Shown here: piece by piece, positions 9,540-16,811 of the stretch
Numbering within the stretch: position 1 is the stretch's first letter
Layout: every line of letters begins with the position of its first letter
The notes under the pieces: generated by a model
What the model saw: only the letters and a program-made list of their open reading frames with translations
The model's database searches: none
What the model was told of the DNA's origin: nothing
NCBI GenBank assembly: GCA_947624155.1
Contig: CANQJB010000003.1
Location: 1-64,000, forward strand
Source of the DNA: an uncultured Clostridia bacterium
GTDB lineage: Bacteria; Bacillota; Clostridia; Oscillospirales; Ruminococcaceae
Direction: 5' to 3'
Length of the DNA: 64,000 bases
Made by a program: the position numbers and the translations under genes

Positions 9540-9615
9540 TGGCTGGGATAGGTGGATTCGAACCACCGGAATGACGGAGTCAAAGTCCGCTGCCTTACCG
9601 CTTGGCTATATCCCA
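9540..9615 (-). tRNA. tRNA-Gln (anticodon TTG)
   Basis: Minus-strand cloverleaf. The acceptor stem TGGGATA (9609-9615) pairs with TATCCCA (9544-9550). The anticodon loop CTTTGAC carries anticodon TTG, and CCA is encoded. It decodes CAA and, by wobble, CAG. It is the first of two adjacent glutamine tRNAs with near-identical D and anticodon arms, which suggests an old tandem duplication. Confidence 0.95.
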
Positions 9616-9991
9616 AGATCGCTGCGACCTTGCCAGCGTGCAACACAGCTTTGTTATTATAGCAAATCCCCGCGGAAAATGCAAGTGTTTTTTTAAAAAA
9701 ATTTTTAAAAATTTTTGGTGAGGCGGAAAAAGGTTAGTTGTTAGGAAGTTTGGGTGACGTTTTGAAAAGTATTGAGGTTAGGGGCGGTTGTGCGGTTTAA
9801 TGCAGAGGTCGGAATCCCATTCGCCGCTTTTCTGAACGGTCAGAAAAGCGGAGGGAAAAGAATCGCCGGAGGGGGCGGGTTGAATAGATAAAGCACCGTA
9901 GACATAAAGACAGCTGTCTGCCCATGCTAAATTGCAGCACCGTTCAGACCAGTCGAAAGAGTTCCACCCTTTGTATCAGGCTTACTTCCCT
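9616..9991. other. Gene-free stretch upstream of the tRNA-Gln pair
   Basis: I see no convincing gene in this 376-base gap. It holds an A/T-rich run (about 9688-9716) likely to contain the tRNA promoter, and a perfect 11-base inverted repeat (9824-9834 with 9841-9851) around a six-base loop but without a T-run. The segment from about 9880 to 9985 has no visible structure. Confidence 0.6.
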
Positions 9992-11140
9992 CTAGAACAC
10001 CGTCGCTACCGCGTGCGCGGCGATACCCTCGCCGCTGCCCGAAAATCCGAGACCCTCCTCGGTCGTGGCCTTGACCGAAACCTGCGAAACGTCGATTTCC
10101 GCGGCCTCGGCGATATTTTTGCGCATTGAGTCAATATAGGGCGCGAGCTTCGGCGCCTGCGCGATCACCGTCGCGTCGATGTTGCCGATCTCATATCCCT
10201 CCGCCCTCAGCCTGCCGCACACATCTTTCAGAAGCCCGAGGCTGTCGGCGCCGCCGTAGCGCGGGTCGCTGTCGGGAAAGAGCTTTCCGATGTCCCCCAT
10301 CGCCGCCGCGCCGAGAAGCGCGTCCATAATTGCGTGAACCAGAACGTCGGCGTCGGAATGGCCGAGAAGCCCCTTCTCCCATTCGATTTTTACGCCGCCG
10401 AGGATAAGCGCTCTGCCCTCGACGAGCCTGTGAACGTCATAGCCGTGGCCGATTCTCATTTTGTCACCTCCGAGAAGGCTCAGCGCCGCAGCGATATCGT
10501 CGCGGGTGGTGAGCTTGATGTTGCGGTACTCCCCTATTGTCAGATGAGGCGCGACGCCGACCGCATCGAGGAGCTGGGCGTCGTCGGTCAGACTGCCGGA
10601 GGAGTGTTCAAGCGCGTATTGATAAAGCCTGCGTGAGAAGGTCTGCGGCGTTCTGACGGTAAAAAGTGTGTTTCGGTCAGGCGAGAAGCTATTTTCGCCG
10701 TCAAAGCAGCGGATAGTGTCCTTGACGGGGGTGCAGACGACCGAGCTGCCGTATTTATAGGCGTCCTCGACCGAGCGCTCTATCTCGGAGGCGCTGACAA
10801 GCGGCCGCGCTCCGTCGTGGATAAGAACGATGTCGCCGGATGTGAGTTTAAAAGCATTCGAGACCGATTCGGTGCGGGTCTTTCCGGCAGGGGCAAACCT
10901 AACCGGCTTCGGAAGCCCGCCGAGCTCGCGCTCATATTCGCCCCAGAGCTCAGTAGGTGCGGCGACAATTATTTCGGTGATATATCCGCAGCCGCAGAGA
11001 GCCTCGGCCGAGCGCCGTATCACGCTCTTTCCGCGAAGCCTGATTAAAAGCTTGTTTTCACCCATTCTCTCGCTTCTGCCTCCGCAGGCCAAAATCGCCG
11101 AAACGGCCTTACCCTCGGGCAGATATTCACTGACATTCAT
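9992..11140 (-). CDS. ispDF: Bifunctional IspD/IspF enzyme of the MEP isoprenoid pathway
   Basis: One 382-residue chain joins two cytosolic enzymes. Residues 1-225 are IspD (MEP cytidylyltransferase), with the nucleotide-binding segment [10 protein letters not shown] near 18-27, Lys30, and the D-G-A-R-P motif near 109-113. Residues 228-382 are IspF (2C-methyl-D-erythritol 2,4-cyclodiphosphate synthase), with the zinc ligands Asp235, His237 and His261 in G-Y-D-V-H and G-H-S-D-A-D. IspD and IspF catalyse non-consecutive steps; IspE acts between them and is not in this window. Fused ispDF genes are well known in several lineages, so this is not unique. The gene stands alone between a tRNA pair and a divergent lipoprotein gene. 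Confidence 0.96.
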   Translation of the reverse strand: MNVSEYLPEGKAVSAILACGGRSERMGENKLLIRLRGKSVIRRSAEALCGCGYITEIIVAAPTELWGEYERELGGLPKPVRFAPAGKTRTESVSNAFKLTSGDIVLIHDGARPLVSASEIERSVEDAYKYGSSVVCTPVKDTIRCFDGENSFSPDRNTLFTVRTPQTFSRRLYQYALEHSSGSLTDDAQLLDAVGVAPHLTIGEYRNIKLTTRDDIAAALSLLGGDKMRIGHGYDVHRLVEGRALILGGVKIEWEKGLLGHSDADVLVHAIMDALLGAAAMGDIGKLFPDSDPRYGGADSLGLLKDVCGRLRAEGYEIGNIDATVIAQAPKLAPYIDSMRKNIAEAAEIDVSQVSVKATTEEGLGFSGSGEGIAAHAVATVF

Positions 11141-11229
11141 TTTCGCGCCCCCCTTTTCCTATATAATATAACCGCAGAGGAGAAATGTCAAGGCAAGGAA
11201 AATCTCATTTTCCTCCCCTGCTCGCCTTT

Positions 11230-11288
11230 TGTAACCAATATGTAACCAAAACTGAAAAACTGTAATCTCTTTGTAACCAATTGTAATC
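11230..11288 (+). promoter_or_regulatory. Five helically phased TGTAAYC direct repeats (candidate activator site)
   Basis: TGTAACC occurs at 11230, 11241 and 11272, and TGTAATC at 11261 and 11282, all in the same orientation. The steps are 11, 20, 11 and 10 bases, so all five lie on one face of the helix. The array ends ten bases before a -35 hexamer. OmpR/PhoB-family response regulators bind direct repeats with this 10-11 base step. The regulator itself is not identified. Confidence 0.6.
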
Positions 11289-11297
11289 GTATTGTTC

Positions 11298-11326
11298 TTG
11301 AATTTTGGATTTTGAGGCGCTATAAT
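11298..11326 (+). promoter_or_regulatory. Promoter of the NlpC/P60-like lipoprotein gene
   Basis: TTGAAT (11298-11303), a 17-base spacer and TATAAT (11321-11326), 32 bases before the start codon and immediately behind the phased repeat array. Confidence 0.75.
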
Positions 11327-11357
11327 ATAATCACAGTCCGGAAAGGAGATCAGGCAG

Positions 11358-12038
11358 ATGAAAAAATATAAACTCAGCATTGTCAATTCGGTCATAGCAG
11401 GAATTCTTATCTGCGCGATTCTCGCGGCGTGCGGCGCCGCCGAAATGAAAAGACCCGAAGTCGATCCGCCGCCGGCGGATAAAGAAATCTCGGCTCCTGC
11501 CCATGTCCTCCCCGCTCCCGAGCCGGAAGCTGCCGAACCCCTCCCCGAAACCGATCTTTCGGAGAATGATCCTTTGAAGACAGAGGAACAAGAGCCGGTC
11601 AGCGCGGAGATACCCGAGGCCAAAGCCGGAGAAGAAAACTCCGAGCCGGGCGTTCTCGATTCAGAAATCGCGAATAAAATTATAGAGACGGCGAAAGCTC
11701 AGCTCGGCATACCCTTTAAAATGGGCGGAAGCAGTCCGAAAGAGGGCTTTGATTCGACAGGATTTGTCTATTACTGCCTCGGAGAGGCCGGAATTGATTT
11801 CCCGCGGGATATTAAATCCCAGCTTGAATACGGCGAGCAGGTCGGATATAGCGACCTTGCTCCCGGAGACGCGGTCTATTTCTTGGCGGAGCCCGGCGAG
11901 GCTGCCGGCTTCTGCGGAATATATGTCGGCGGAGGGCTGATTATCTACTCCCCCGTCCCCGACGAATTTGTCAGGACCGCAAACATCACCACGGGCTACT
12001 GGACCGCCAGGTTTGTCACCGGCGTCAGACCCGCCTAA
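11358..12038 (+). CDS. Lipoprotein with an NlpC/P60-like domain lacking the catalytic residues
   Basis: 226 residues. A signal peptide leads to the lipobox L-A-A-C (Cys25), then about 75 Pro/Glu/Ala-rich residues form a spacer. Residues 101-226 align by eye with the NlpC/P60 cell-wall peptidase fold (G-I-P-F-K-M-G-G, G-F-D-x-x-G-F-V, L-x-P-G-D-A-V-Y-F, G-I-Y-V-G-G-G). The catalytic Cys of the usual D-C-S-G-F is Ser133. The usual His of G-H-V-G-I-Y is Phe185. The third polar residue, normally His, is Tyr197. All three changes point to a pseudoenzyme that may bind wall peptides without cutting them. AAAGGAG precedes the ATG. It is transcribed alone and followed by a good terminator. The fold assignment is my reading of motifs. 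Confidence 0.8.
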   Translation: MKKYKLSIVNSVIAGILICAILAACGAAEMKRPEVDPPPADKEISAPAHVLPAPEPEAAEPLPETDLSENDPLKTEEQEPVSAEIPEAKAGEENSEPGVLDSEIANKIIETAKAQLGIPFKMGGSSPKEGFDSTGFVYYCLGEAGIDFPRDIKSQLEYGEQVGYSDLAPGDAVYFLAEPGEAAGFCGIYVGGGLIIYSPVPDEFVRTANITTGYWTARFVTGVRPA

Positions 12039-12087
12039 AAAACGACATCTTCATTATTCCTCCTTACTTTCATTTTTCAAAAGCCAG

Positions 12088-12117
12088 CGGAGCCCACCCG
12101 GGCTCCGTTGCTTTTTA
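12088..12117 (+). terminator. Terminator of the NlpC/P60-like gene
   Basis: Perfect eight-base stem (12088-12095 with 12100-12107), four-base loop, then a T-rich tail. Confidence 0.85.
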
Positions 12118-12157
12118 GTTTATATAAAAATAAAGCCAAATAAGGTATTTAGCACAG

Positions 12158-12186
12158 TTGCATATTACCCGCCCGTGTGATATAAT
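12158..12186 (+). promoter_or_regulatory. Promoter of the family 3 glycosidase gene
   Basis: TTGCAT (12158-12163), a 17-base spacer and TATAAT (12181-12186), 63 bases before the chosen ATG. Confidence 0.65.
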
Positions 12187-12249
12187 AACAAAAAATACCT
12201 GTCAGTCGGCAAAGAACCGGCTTGACCGGAATTTACGGAGTTGATTTTA

Positions 12250-13422
12250 ATGCGAGCAAAGCTTGCCTGCCTTTCTGTTCTTGCCGTTTCGGCCGTTTTA
12301 GCCCTCGCGGCGAGATTCATCAGCCTCGACGGAAACGCCGAGGTCAAAAACGCCGAACCTCTGACCGTCGAAGAGATGGTTTCCGAAATGACTATCCGAG
12401 AAAAGGTCGGCCAGTTGTTTATCGTCCGCCCCGAGGCTTTGAGCGAGCTCGGGCTGGACGAAGACCACCCCGGCGGCAGCGCCGATTCTCTGAGTGAAGC
12501 GATGAAAAACGGCCTTTCGGAATACCCCGTCGGCGGTGTCGCGATGTTCGGAAAGAACATCACCTCTCCCGAGCAGATAACCTCGTTTATCGACGGCCTT
12601 CAATCCGAAAGCGCTATACCTTTATTTATAGCTGTCGATGAAGAGGGCGGCGCGGTTGCGCGTCTTGCAAACAACGAAGCTTTTGATCTGCCGCAATATG
12701 AAAGTCCTGCAGCTGTGGCCTCAAGCGGAGACACCGCCGACGCCCTTGAAATGGGCAGGACTATCGGCACATATCTTAAAGAATACGGCTTTAATCTCGA
12801 CTTTGCGCCGGACGCCGATGTAAACACCAACCCCGATAATCCGGTAATAGGAACCCGTGCGTTCTCGTCGAACTCGGTTATTGCTTCCGATATGTCTTCA
12901 TCAATGGCAGAAGGGCTCCGCGAATGCGGAATTATCCCGACCTTCAAGCATTTCCCCGGCCATGGCGATACCGCTGAGGACAGCCATTTTTCAACCGCCG
13001 TCAGCTATAAGACTCGCGAGGAAATGGAGAACTGCGAATGGCTGCCGTTCAGAAACGCCCTCGACACCGACTGCATTATGGTCGGCCACATAACGACGCC
13101 CAATCTGACCGACGATATGCTTCCGGCGTCTTTGTCGCATGAGGTTGTGACTGGAATTCTCCGAGAAGATTTCGGCTTTGACGGTCTTATTGTCACCGAT
13201 GCGTTGGAAATGGGCGCGATCACTGAGGAATACGGCGGCGGAGGCGCGGCGGTGATGGCTTTCGAGGCCGGCTGCGACATTCTTCTGATTCCTTCAGATC
13301 TCGGCGAAGCATTTGAGGCGGTTTTGAGCGCAGTCGAGTCGGGCGAGATAAGCGTCAGCCGCCTTGACGAAAGCGTCGAGCGCATTCTGAGCTTTAAAGA
13401 AAGATATATCGGGCTCAATTAA
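12250..13422 (+). CDS. Glycoside hydrolase family 3 beta-N-acetylhexosaminidase-like protein
   Basis: 390 residues with an N-terminal hydrophobic signal or anchor (about 1-22), then a single GH3 TIM-barrel domain. The segment K-H-F-P-G-H-G-D-T (233-241) is the signature of NagZ-type enzymes, where the loop His is the acid/base. V-T-D-A-L-E-M places the nucleophile at Asp317. The two-domain arrangement of plant-polysaccharide GH3 enzymes is absent. The likely role is removing GlcNAc from muropeptides in wall recycling, outside the membrane as in other Gram-positives. An in-frame TTG at 12241 is possible, but CGGAG at 12236-12240 sits nine bases before ATG 12250, so the ATG is preferred. Confidence 0.9.
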   Translation: MRAKLACLSVLAVSAVLALAARFISLDGNAEVKNAEPLTVEEMVSEMTIREKVGQLFIVRPEALSELGLDEDHPGGSADSLSEAMKNGLSEYPVGGVAMFGKNITSPEQITSFIDGLQSESAIPLFIAVDEEGGAVARLANNEAFDLPQYESPAAVASSGDTADALEMGRTIGTYLKEYGFNLDFAPDADVNTNPDNPVIGTRAFSSNSVIASDMSSSMAEGLRECGIIPTFKHFPGHGDTAEDSHFSTAVSYKTREEMENCEWLPFRNALDTDCIMVGHITTPNLTDDMLPASLSHEVVTGILREDFGFDGLIVTDALEMGAITEEYGGGGAAVMAFEAGCDILLIPSDLGEAFEAVLSAVESGEISVSRLDESVERILSFKERYIGLN

Positions 13423-13428
13423 AATCAC

Positions 13429-13455
13429 AACCACCAGCCGTGCCGGTGGTTTTCT
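13429..13455 (+). terminator. Terminator of the family 3 glycosidase gene
   Basis: ACCACC (13430-13435) pairs with GGTGGT (13445-13450), with a T-rich tail. Confidence 0.65.
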
Positions 13456-13465
13456 TTGGACAACA

Positions 13466-13498
13466 AAACCCCGCTCCCGAATAATCTCGGGAGCGGGG
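13466..13498 (-). terminator. Terminator of purB
   Basis: Perfect 12-base stem (13469-13480 with 13487-13498). On the minus strand it is followed by TTTTGTTG, matching the purB reading direction. Confidence 0.8.
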
Positions 13499-13520
13499 AT
13501 TTGCGTATTATCGCTTTAAC

Positions 13521-14945
13521 TCAGAGTATCTCGACTTCTGCGGTTTTCATTATTTCGACTTCGGAGATCGCCTTTCTGACCTCGGCGACGAGTTTTTCGA
13601 CCTGCTCGGGGCAGCGGCCGGTATAGAGCGAGGGCTCCAAAACCGCCTCCATTTCGGCCTCGGTCATTGAAAACTCGGGGTGGGAGGCGAGGCGGGCAAG
13701 GAGGTCGCAGCCTTCGCCCTGCTTCATTCTCGCGGTGGCCTCCATCGAGCAGACGCGGATTATTTCGTGGAGCTTCTGGCGGTCGCCGCCGCGCTTTACT
13801 CCCTCCATCATCAGGTTTTCGGTCGCGATGAACGGCAGATATTCCTTTACCGCCTTTTCGACCATCTTTTCGTTGACCCTCATTCCGTCGGTGACGTTCT
13901 GGGCGAGCCTTAATATCGCGTCGGCGCAGAGATAGCCCTCGGGCAGGGAAATTCTGCGGTTCGCGGAGTCGTCGAGAGTGCGCTCGAGCCACTGTGTCGA
14001 GGCGGTGAGCGGCGCGTTGAGAGCGTCGGCCATAAGATATCTCGAGAGCGAGCAGATCCTCTCGCAACGCATCGGATTGCGCTTATACGCCATCGCCGAG
14101 GAGCCGATCTGGTGCTCCTCGAAAGGCTCTTCGAGCTGGCGGTCGTGCTGCAAAAGGCGCAGGTCGTTCGCCATTCTGTAACAGCTCTGGGCAATCGAGG
14201 AGAGGACGTTGAGTATTCTCGAATCGAATTTTCTCGGATATGTCTGCCCCGAAACGGTGAAGCATTTTTTAAAGCCGAATTCTTCGGAGATCATTCTGTT
14301 CATCTCGTCGATTTTTTCGCCGTCGCCCTCAAAAAGCTCCATAAAGCTCGCTTCGGTGCCGGTTGTGCCGCGGCAGCCGAGGAAGCGGAAGCTGTCGATG
14401 ACGAAATCGAGTTCTTCGAGGTCGGCGAGGAAGTCCTGAGCCCAGAGCGATGCGCGCTTTCCGACGGTTACGAGCTGGGCGGGCTGGTAGTGAGTATATC
14501 CGAGGGTCGGGAGAGCCTTGTATTTTTCGGCGAAGTCGGAGAGGTTTTTGAGAACCTTAGCGATTTCTCCGCGGAGGTATTTGAGTCCGTCGCGATAGAT
14601 GATTAGGTCAGCGTTGTCGGTCACATAGCAGCTTGTTGCGCCGAGGTGGATAATTCCGGCAGCGGAGGGGGCTGCTTTGCCGTAGGTATAGATATGCGCC
14701 ATGACGTCGTGGCGGACTTCCTTTTCGCGCTTGTGTTCGAGCTCATAGTCGATGTCGTCGATATGCGCTTCCAGCTCGGCGACCTGAGCTTCGGTAACGG
14801 GCAGGCCGAGCTTATGCTCCGCTCTTGCGAGGGCGACCCAGAGGCGGCGCCAGGTTTTGATTCGGGTGTCCATTGAAAGCAGGTTGAGCATATATTCCGA
14901 GGCATAGCGCGAGGAAAGAGGTGATTCATAGATATTTGTCGGCAT
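13521..14945 (-). CDS. purB: Adenylosuccinate lyase
   Basis: 474 residues. It cleaves SAICAR and adenylosuccinate, releasing fumarate, in purine synthesis. The fumarase/aspartase-superfamily signature reads G-S-S-A-M-A-Y-K-R-N-P-M, and H-L-G-A-T-S-C-Y lies in the first third, as in the family. Length is normal for bacterial PurB of the longer type. It is 134 bases downstream of purA on the same strand, and the two enzymes act in sequence in AMP synthesis. The gap holds an unusual cloverleaf-like inverted-repeat element. The start is supported by a GGAAG sequence in front of the ATG. Confidence 0.97.
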   Translation of the reverse strand: MPTNIYESPLSSRYASEYMLNLLSMDTRIKTWRRLWVALARAEHKLGLPVTEAQVAELEAHIDDIDYELEHKREKEVRHDVMAHIYTYGKAAPSAAGIIHLGATSCYVTDNADLIIYRDGLKYLRGEIAKVLKNLSDFAEKYKALPTLGYTHYQPAQLVTVGKRASLWAQDFLADLEELDFVIDSFRFLGCRGTTGTEASFMELFEGDGEKIDEMNRMISEEFGFKKCFTVSGQTYPRKFDSRILNVLSSIAQSCYRMANDLRLLQHDRQLEEPFEEHQIGSSAMAYKRNPMRCERICSLSRYLMADALNAPLTASTQWLERTLDDSANRRISLPEGYLCADAILRLAQNVTDGMRVNEKMVEKAVKEYLPFIATENLMMEGVKRGGDRQKLHEIIRVCSMEATARMKQGEGCDLLARLASHPEFSMTEAEMEAVLEPSLYTGRCPEQVEKLVAEVRKAISEVEIMKTAEVEIL

Positions 14946-14981
14946 GATCTTACTTCCTTTCGTTTAATGACAAAGTGCGGG

Positions 14982-15065
14982 CGCAGCCCCGCGCCCGCTT
15001 CGCGGGCTGTCCGCGGCTCCGCCGCGGAATTGCGCGGGGAATGACCCCGCGCAATCGGGGCTGCG
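14982..15065. repeat. Cloverleaf-like nested inverted repeat between purA and purB
   Basis: A nine-base outer stem (14982-14990 with 15057-15065) encloses three perfect hairpins: 14993-14998/15002-15007, 15011-15017/15021-15027 and 15029-15039/15045-15055. Nearly every base pairs, giving a four-way junction. It has no tRNA anticodon loop or T arm. It could be a REP-like element, a cruciform, or an RNA structure setting the purA:purB ratio. Confidence 0.75.
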
Positions 15066-15079
15066 TCAGAGCGCCTTTG

Positions 15080-16354
15080 TTACCTTATGATAATGCTGTC
15101 TCTCTCGGGGCCGACCGAGACATATCCGATCCGGCAGCCGATCTCGCGCTCGACATATTCGACATAGTTTCTCGCCTCGACCGGCAGGTCTTCCCACCTG
15201 CGGCAGCCCGAGATGTCGCACTTCCAGCCCGGCATATATTCATAGACCGGCTTTGCGTCTGGCAGAATCGCCGGGAACGGGAATTTGTCGGTCAGCTCGC
15301 CGTAAAGCTCGTATTTTGAGCAGATCGGGATCTCGTCCATGCAGCTGAGGATGTCGAGCTTTGTGAGCGCGATGACCGTCGCGCCCTGAGTCTCGACGCC
15401 GTATCTCGTCGCGACGATGTCGATAGGACCGACGCGGCGGGGTCTGCCGGTCTTCGCGCCGTATTCGTCACCGGCCTCGCGGAGCTTGTCGGCCTGCTCA
15501 CCGAACCATTCGCAGGTGAACGGGCCTTCACCGACGCAGGAGGAATAAGCCTTGACAACTCCGATTATCCTGTCGATTCTGACCCCGGGCAGCCCCGAAC
15601 CGACCGGTGCGAACGCCGCGATTGTATTGGACGAAGTGGTGTAAGGTACGATTCCGTAGTCGAGGTCGCGCAGAGCGCCGAGCTGAGCCTCAAAGAGGAT
15701 CTTTTTGCCCTCTGCCGAAGCCTTTTTGAGATATTCGCCGGTGTCGCAGACAAACGGCTTGATCTTTTCGCCGTAGTCGCGCACCCAGCCCATAAGCTGA
15801 TCTATCGTATATCCCTCGGCGCCGTAGACGTTCTTGAGCGTGAGATTTTTCCATTCAAGGAGATCGGTGAGGTGTGCCTTCAGGTGATCGGGGTAGAGAA
15901 GCTCGCCGGCGAGAACGGTCTTTTTGGAATATTTGTCGGAATAGAACGGCGCTATTCCCTGCTTTGTCGAGCCGTATTTCTTATCGGCAAGGCGCGTCTC
16001 CTCGAGAGAATCGAGCTCGCGGTGCCAAGGCAGGAGCAGCGAAGCGCGGTCGCTGATTTTGAGATTTTCGGGCGTGATTTTGACTCCGCGTGCGGTAACG
16101 TCTTCGATCTCGTTCCAGAGGTTTTCGCAGTCGAGCGCTACTCCGTTTCCGAGGATATTGACCACTCCGTCGGTGAAGATTCCGGAGGGGAGAAGATGGA
16201 GCGCGAATTTGCCGTATTCGTTGATAATGGTGTGGCCGGCGTTGCCTCCGCCCTGATAGCGGACAACGATGTCGTGGTCGCGGGTGATGAGGTCGACCAT
16301 TCGGCCCTTTCCCTCGTCGCCCCAGTTGATTCCGACTATTGCGCAGTTAGACAT
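15080..16354 (-). CDS. purA: Adenylosuccinate synthetase
   Basis: 424 residues. It makes adenylosuccinate from IMP, aspartate and GTP in the cytosol. The N-terminus has the GTP-binding segment G-D-E-G-K-G-R, followed by G-G-N-A-G-H-T. Mid-chain S-S-N-T-I (near 240) and the later T-G-R-P-R-R are also typical. The second half has the nucleotide-base motif T-K-L-D. It is the first gene of a purA-purB unit on the minus strand. AAAGGAAAG precedes the ATG. Confidence 0.97.
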   Translation of the reverse strand: MSNCAIVGINWGDEGKGRMVDLITRDHDIVVRYQGGGNAGHTIINEYGKFALHLLPSGIFTDGVVNILGNGVALDCENLWNEIEDVTARGVKITPENLKISDRASLLLPWHRELDSLEETRLADKKYGSTKQGIAPFYSDKYSKKTVLAGELLYPDHLKAHLTDLLEWKNLTLKNVYGAEGYTIDQLMGWVRDYGEKIKPFVCDTGEYLKKASAEGKKILFEAQLGALRDLDYGIVPYTTSSNTIAAFAPVGSGLPGVRIDRIIGVVKAYSSCVGEGPFTCEWFGEQADKLREAGDEYGAKTGRPRRVGPIDIVATRYGVETQGATVIALTKLDILSCMDEIPICSKYELYGELTDKFPFPAILPDAKPVYEYMPGWKCDISGCRRWEDLPVEARNYVEYVEREIGCRIGYVSVGPERDSIIIR

Positions 16355-16575
16355 AGATAAAACTTTCCTTTCTATAAAAGATCAAGGCTGACCTGTGTTT
16401 ACACATACGCTTATATAATATCAGATTTTTTCGGCCATTACAATATAAAAAAAGAAATTTTTATAAAAAATTTCCGGACTCGGCATCGAAAACCGGTAAA
16501 CGCCCAATAGGGGTGGGCTTAGCTTTGCACCCCAAAAAACAAATCGCGGCGAGCCAAAAAAGGCACGCCGCAGCT

Positions 16576-16652
16576 TGGCGTCGCTAAGAGGATTCGAACC
16601 TCCGGCCTGCCGCTTAGGAGGCGGCCGCTCTATCCTGCTGAGCTATAGCGAC
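16576..16652 (-). tRNA. tRNA-Arg (anticodon CCT)
   Basis: Minus-strand cloverleaf. The acceptor stem GTCGCTA (16646-16652) pairs with TAGCGAC (16580-16586). The anticodon stem GCCGC/GCGGC surrounds the loop CTCCTAA, giving anticodon CCT for the AGG codon. The T arm is intact and CCA is encoded. A single-gene unit between purA and a divergent glycosidase gene. Confidence 0.95.
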
Positions 16653-16730
16653 ATCGGTTTTGCAACGATTATTCTATCATAAGCTCGGCGGTCTGTCAAG
16701 CAGTTGACTTGGAAAAATTTAATCAAAAGG

Positions 16731-16759
16731 TTGCAAATTACGCCGCAATATGATAGTAT
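16731..16759 (+). promoter_or_regulatory. Probable promoter of the GH127-type gene
   Basis: TTGCAA (16731-16736), a 17-base spacer and TAGTAT (16754-16759), about 52 bases before the start codon. Confidence 0.5.
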
Positions 16760-16811
16760 ATTCCTGACCGCCGAATCGGCGGGTCCAGGGACATTATTAA
16801 GGAGGATTTTT

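Noticed and set aside
9824..9851. Inverted repeat near the tRNA genes as a terminator
   Set aside because: The stem is perfect but there is no T-run and no gene ends next to it on either strand.
14982..15065. tRNA gene between purA and purB
   Set aside because: The cloverleaf-like stems lack a T arm, an anticodon loop of seven and a normal acceptor; the hairpin loops are three or five bases.
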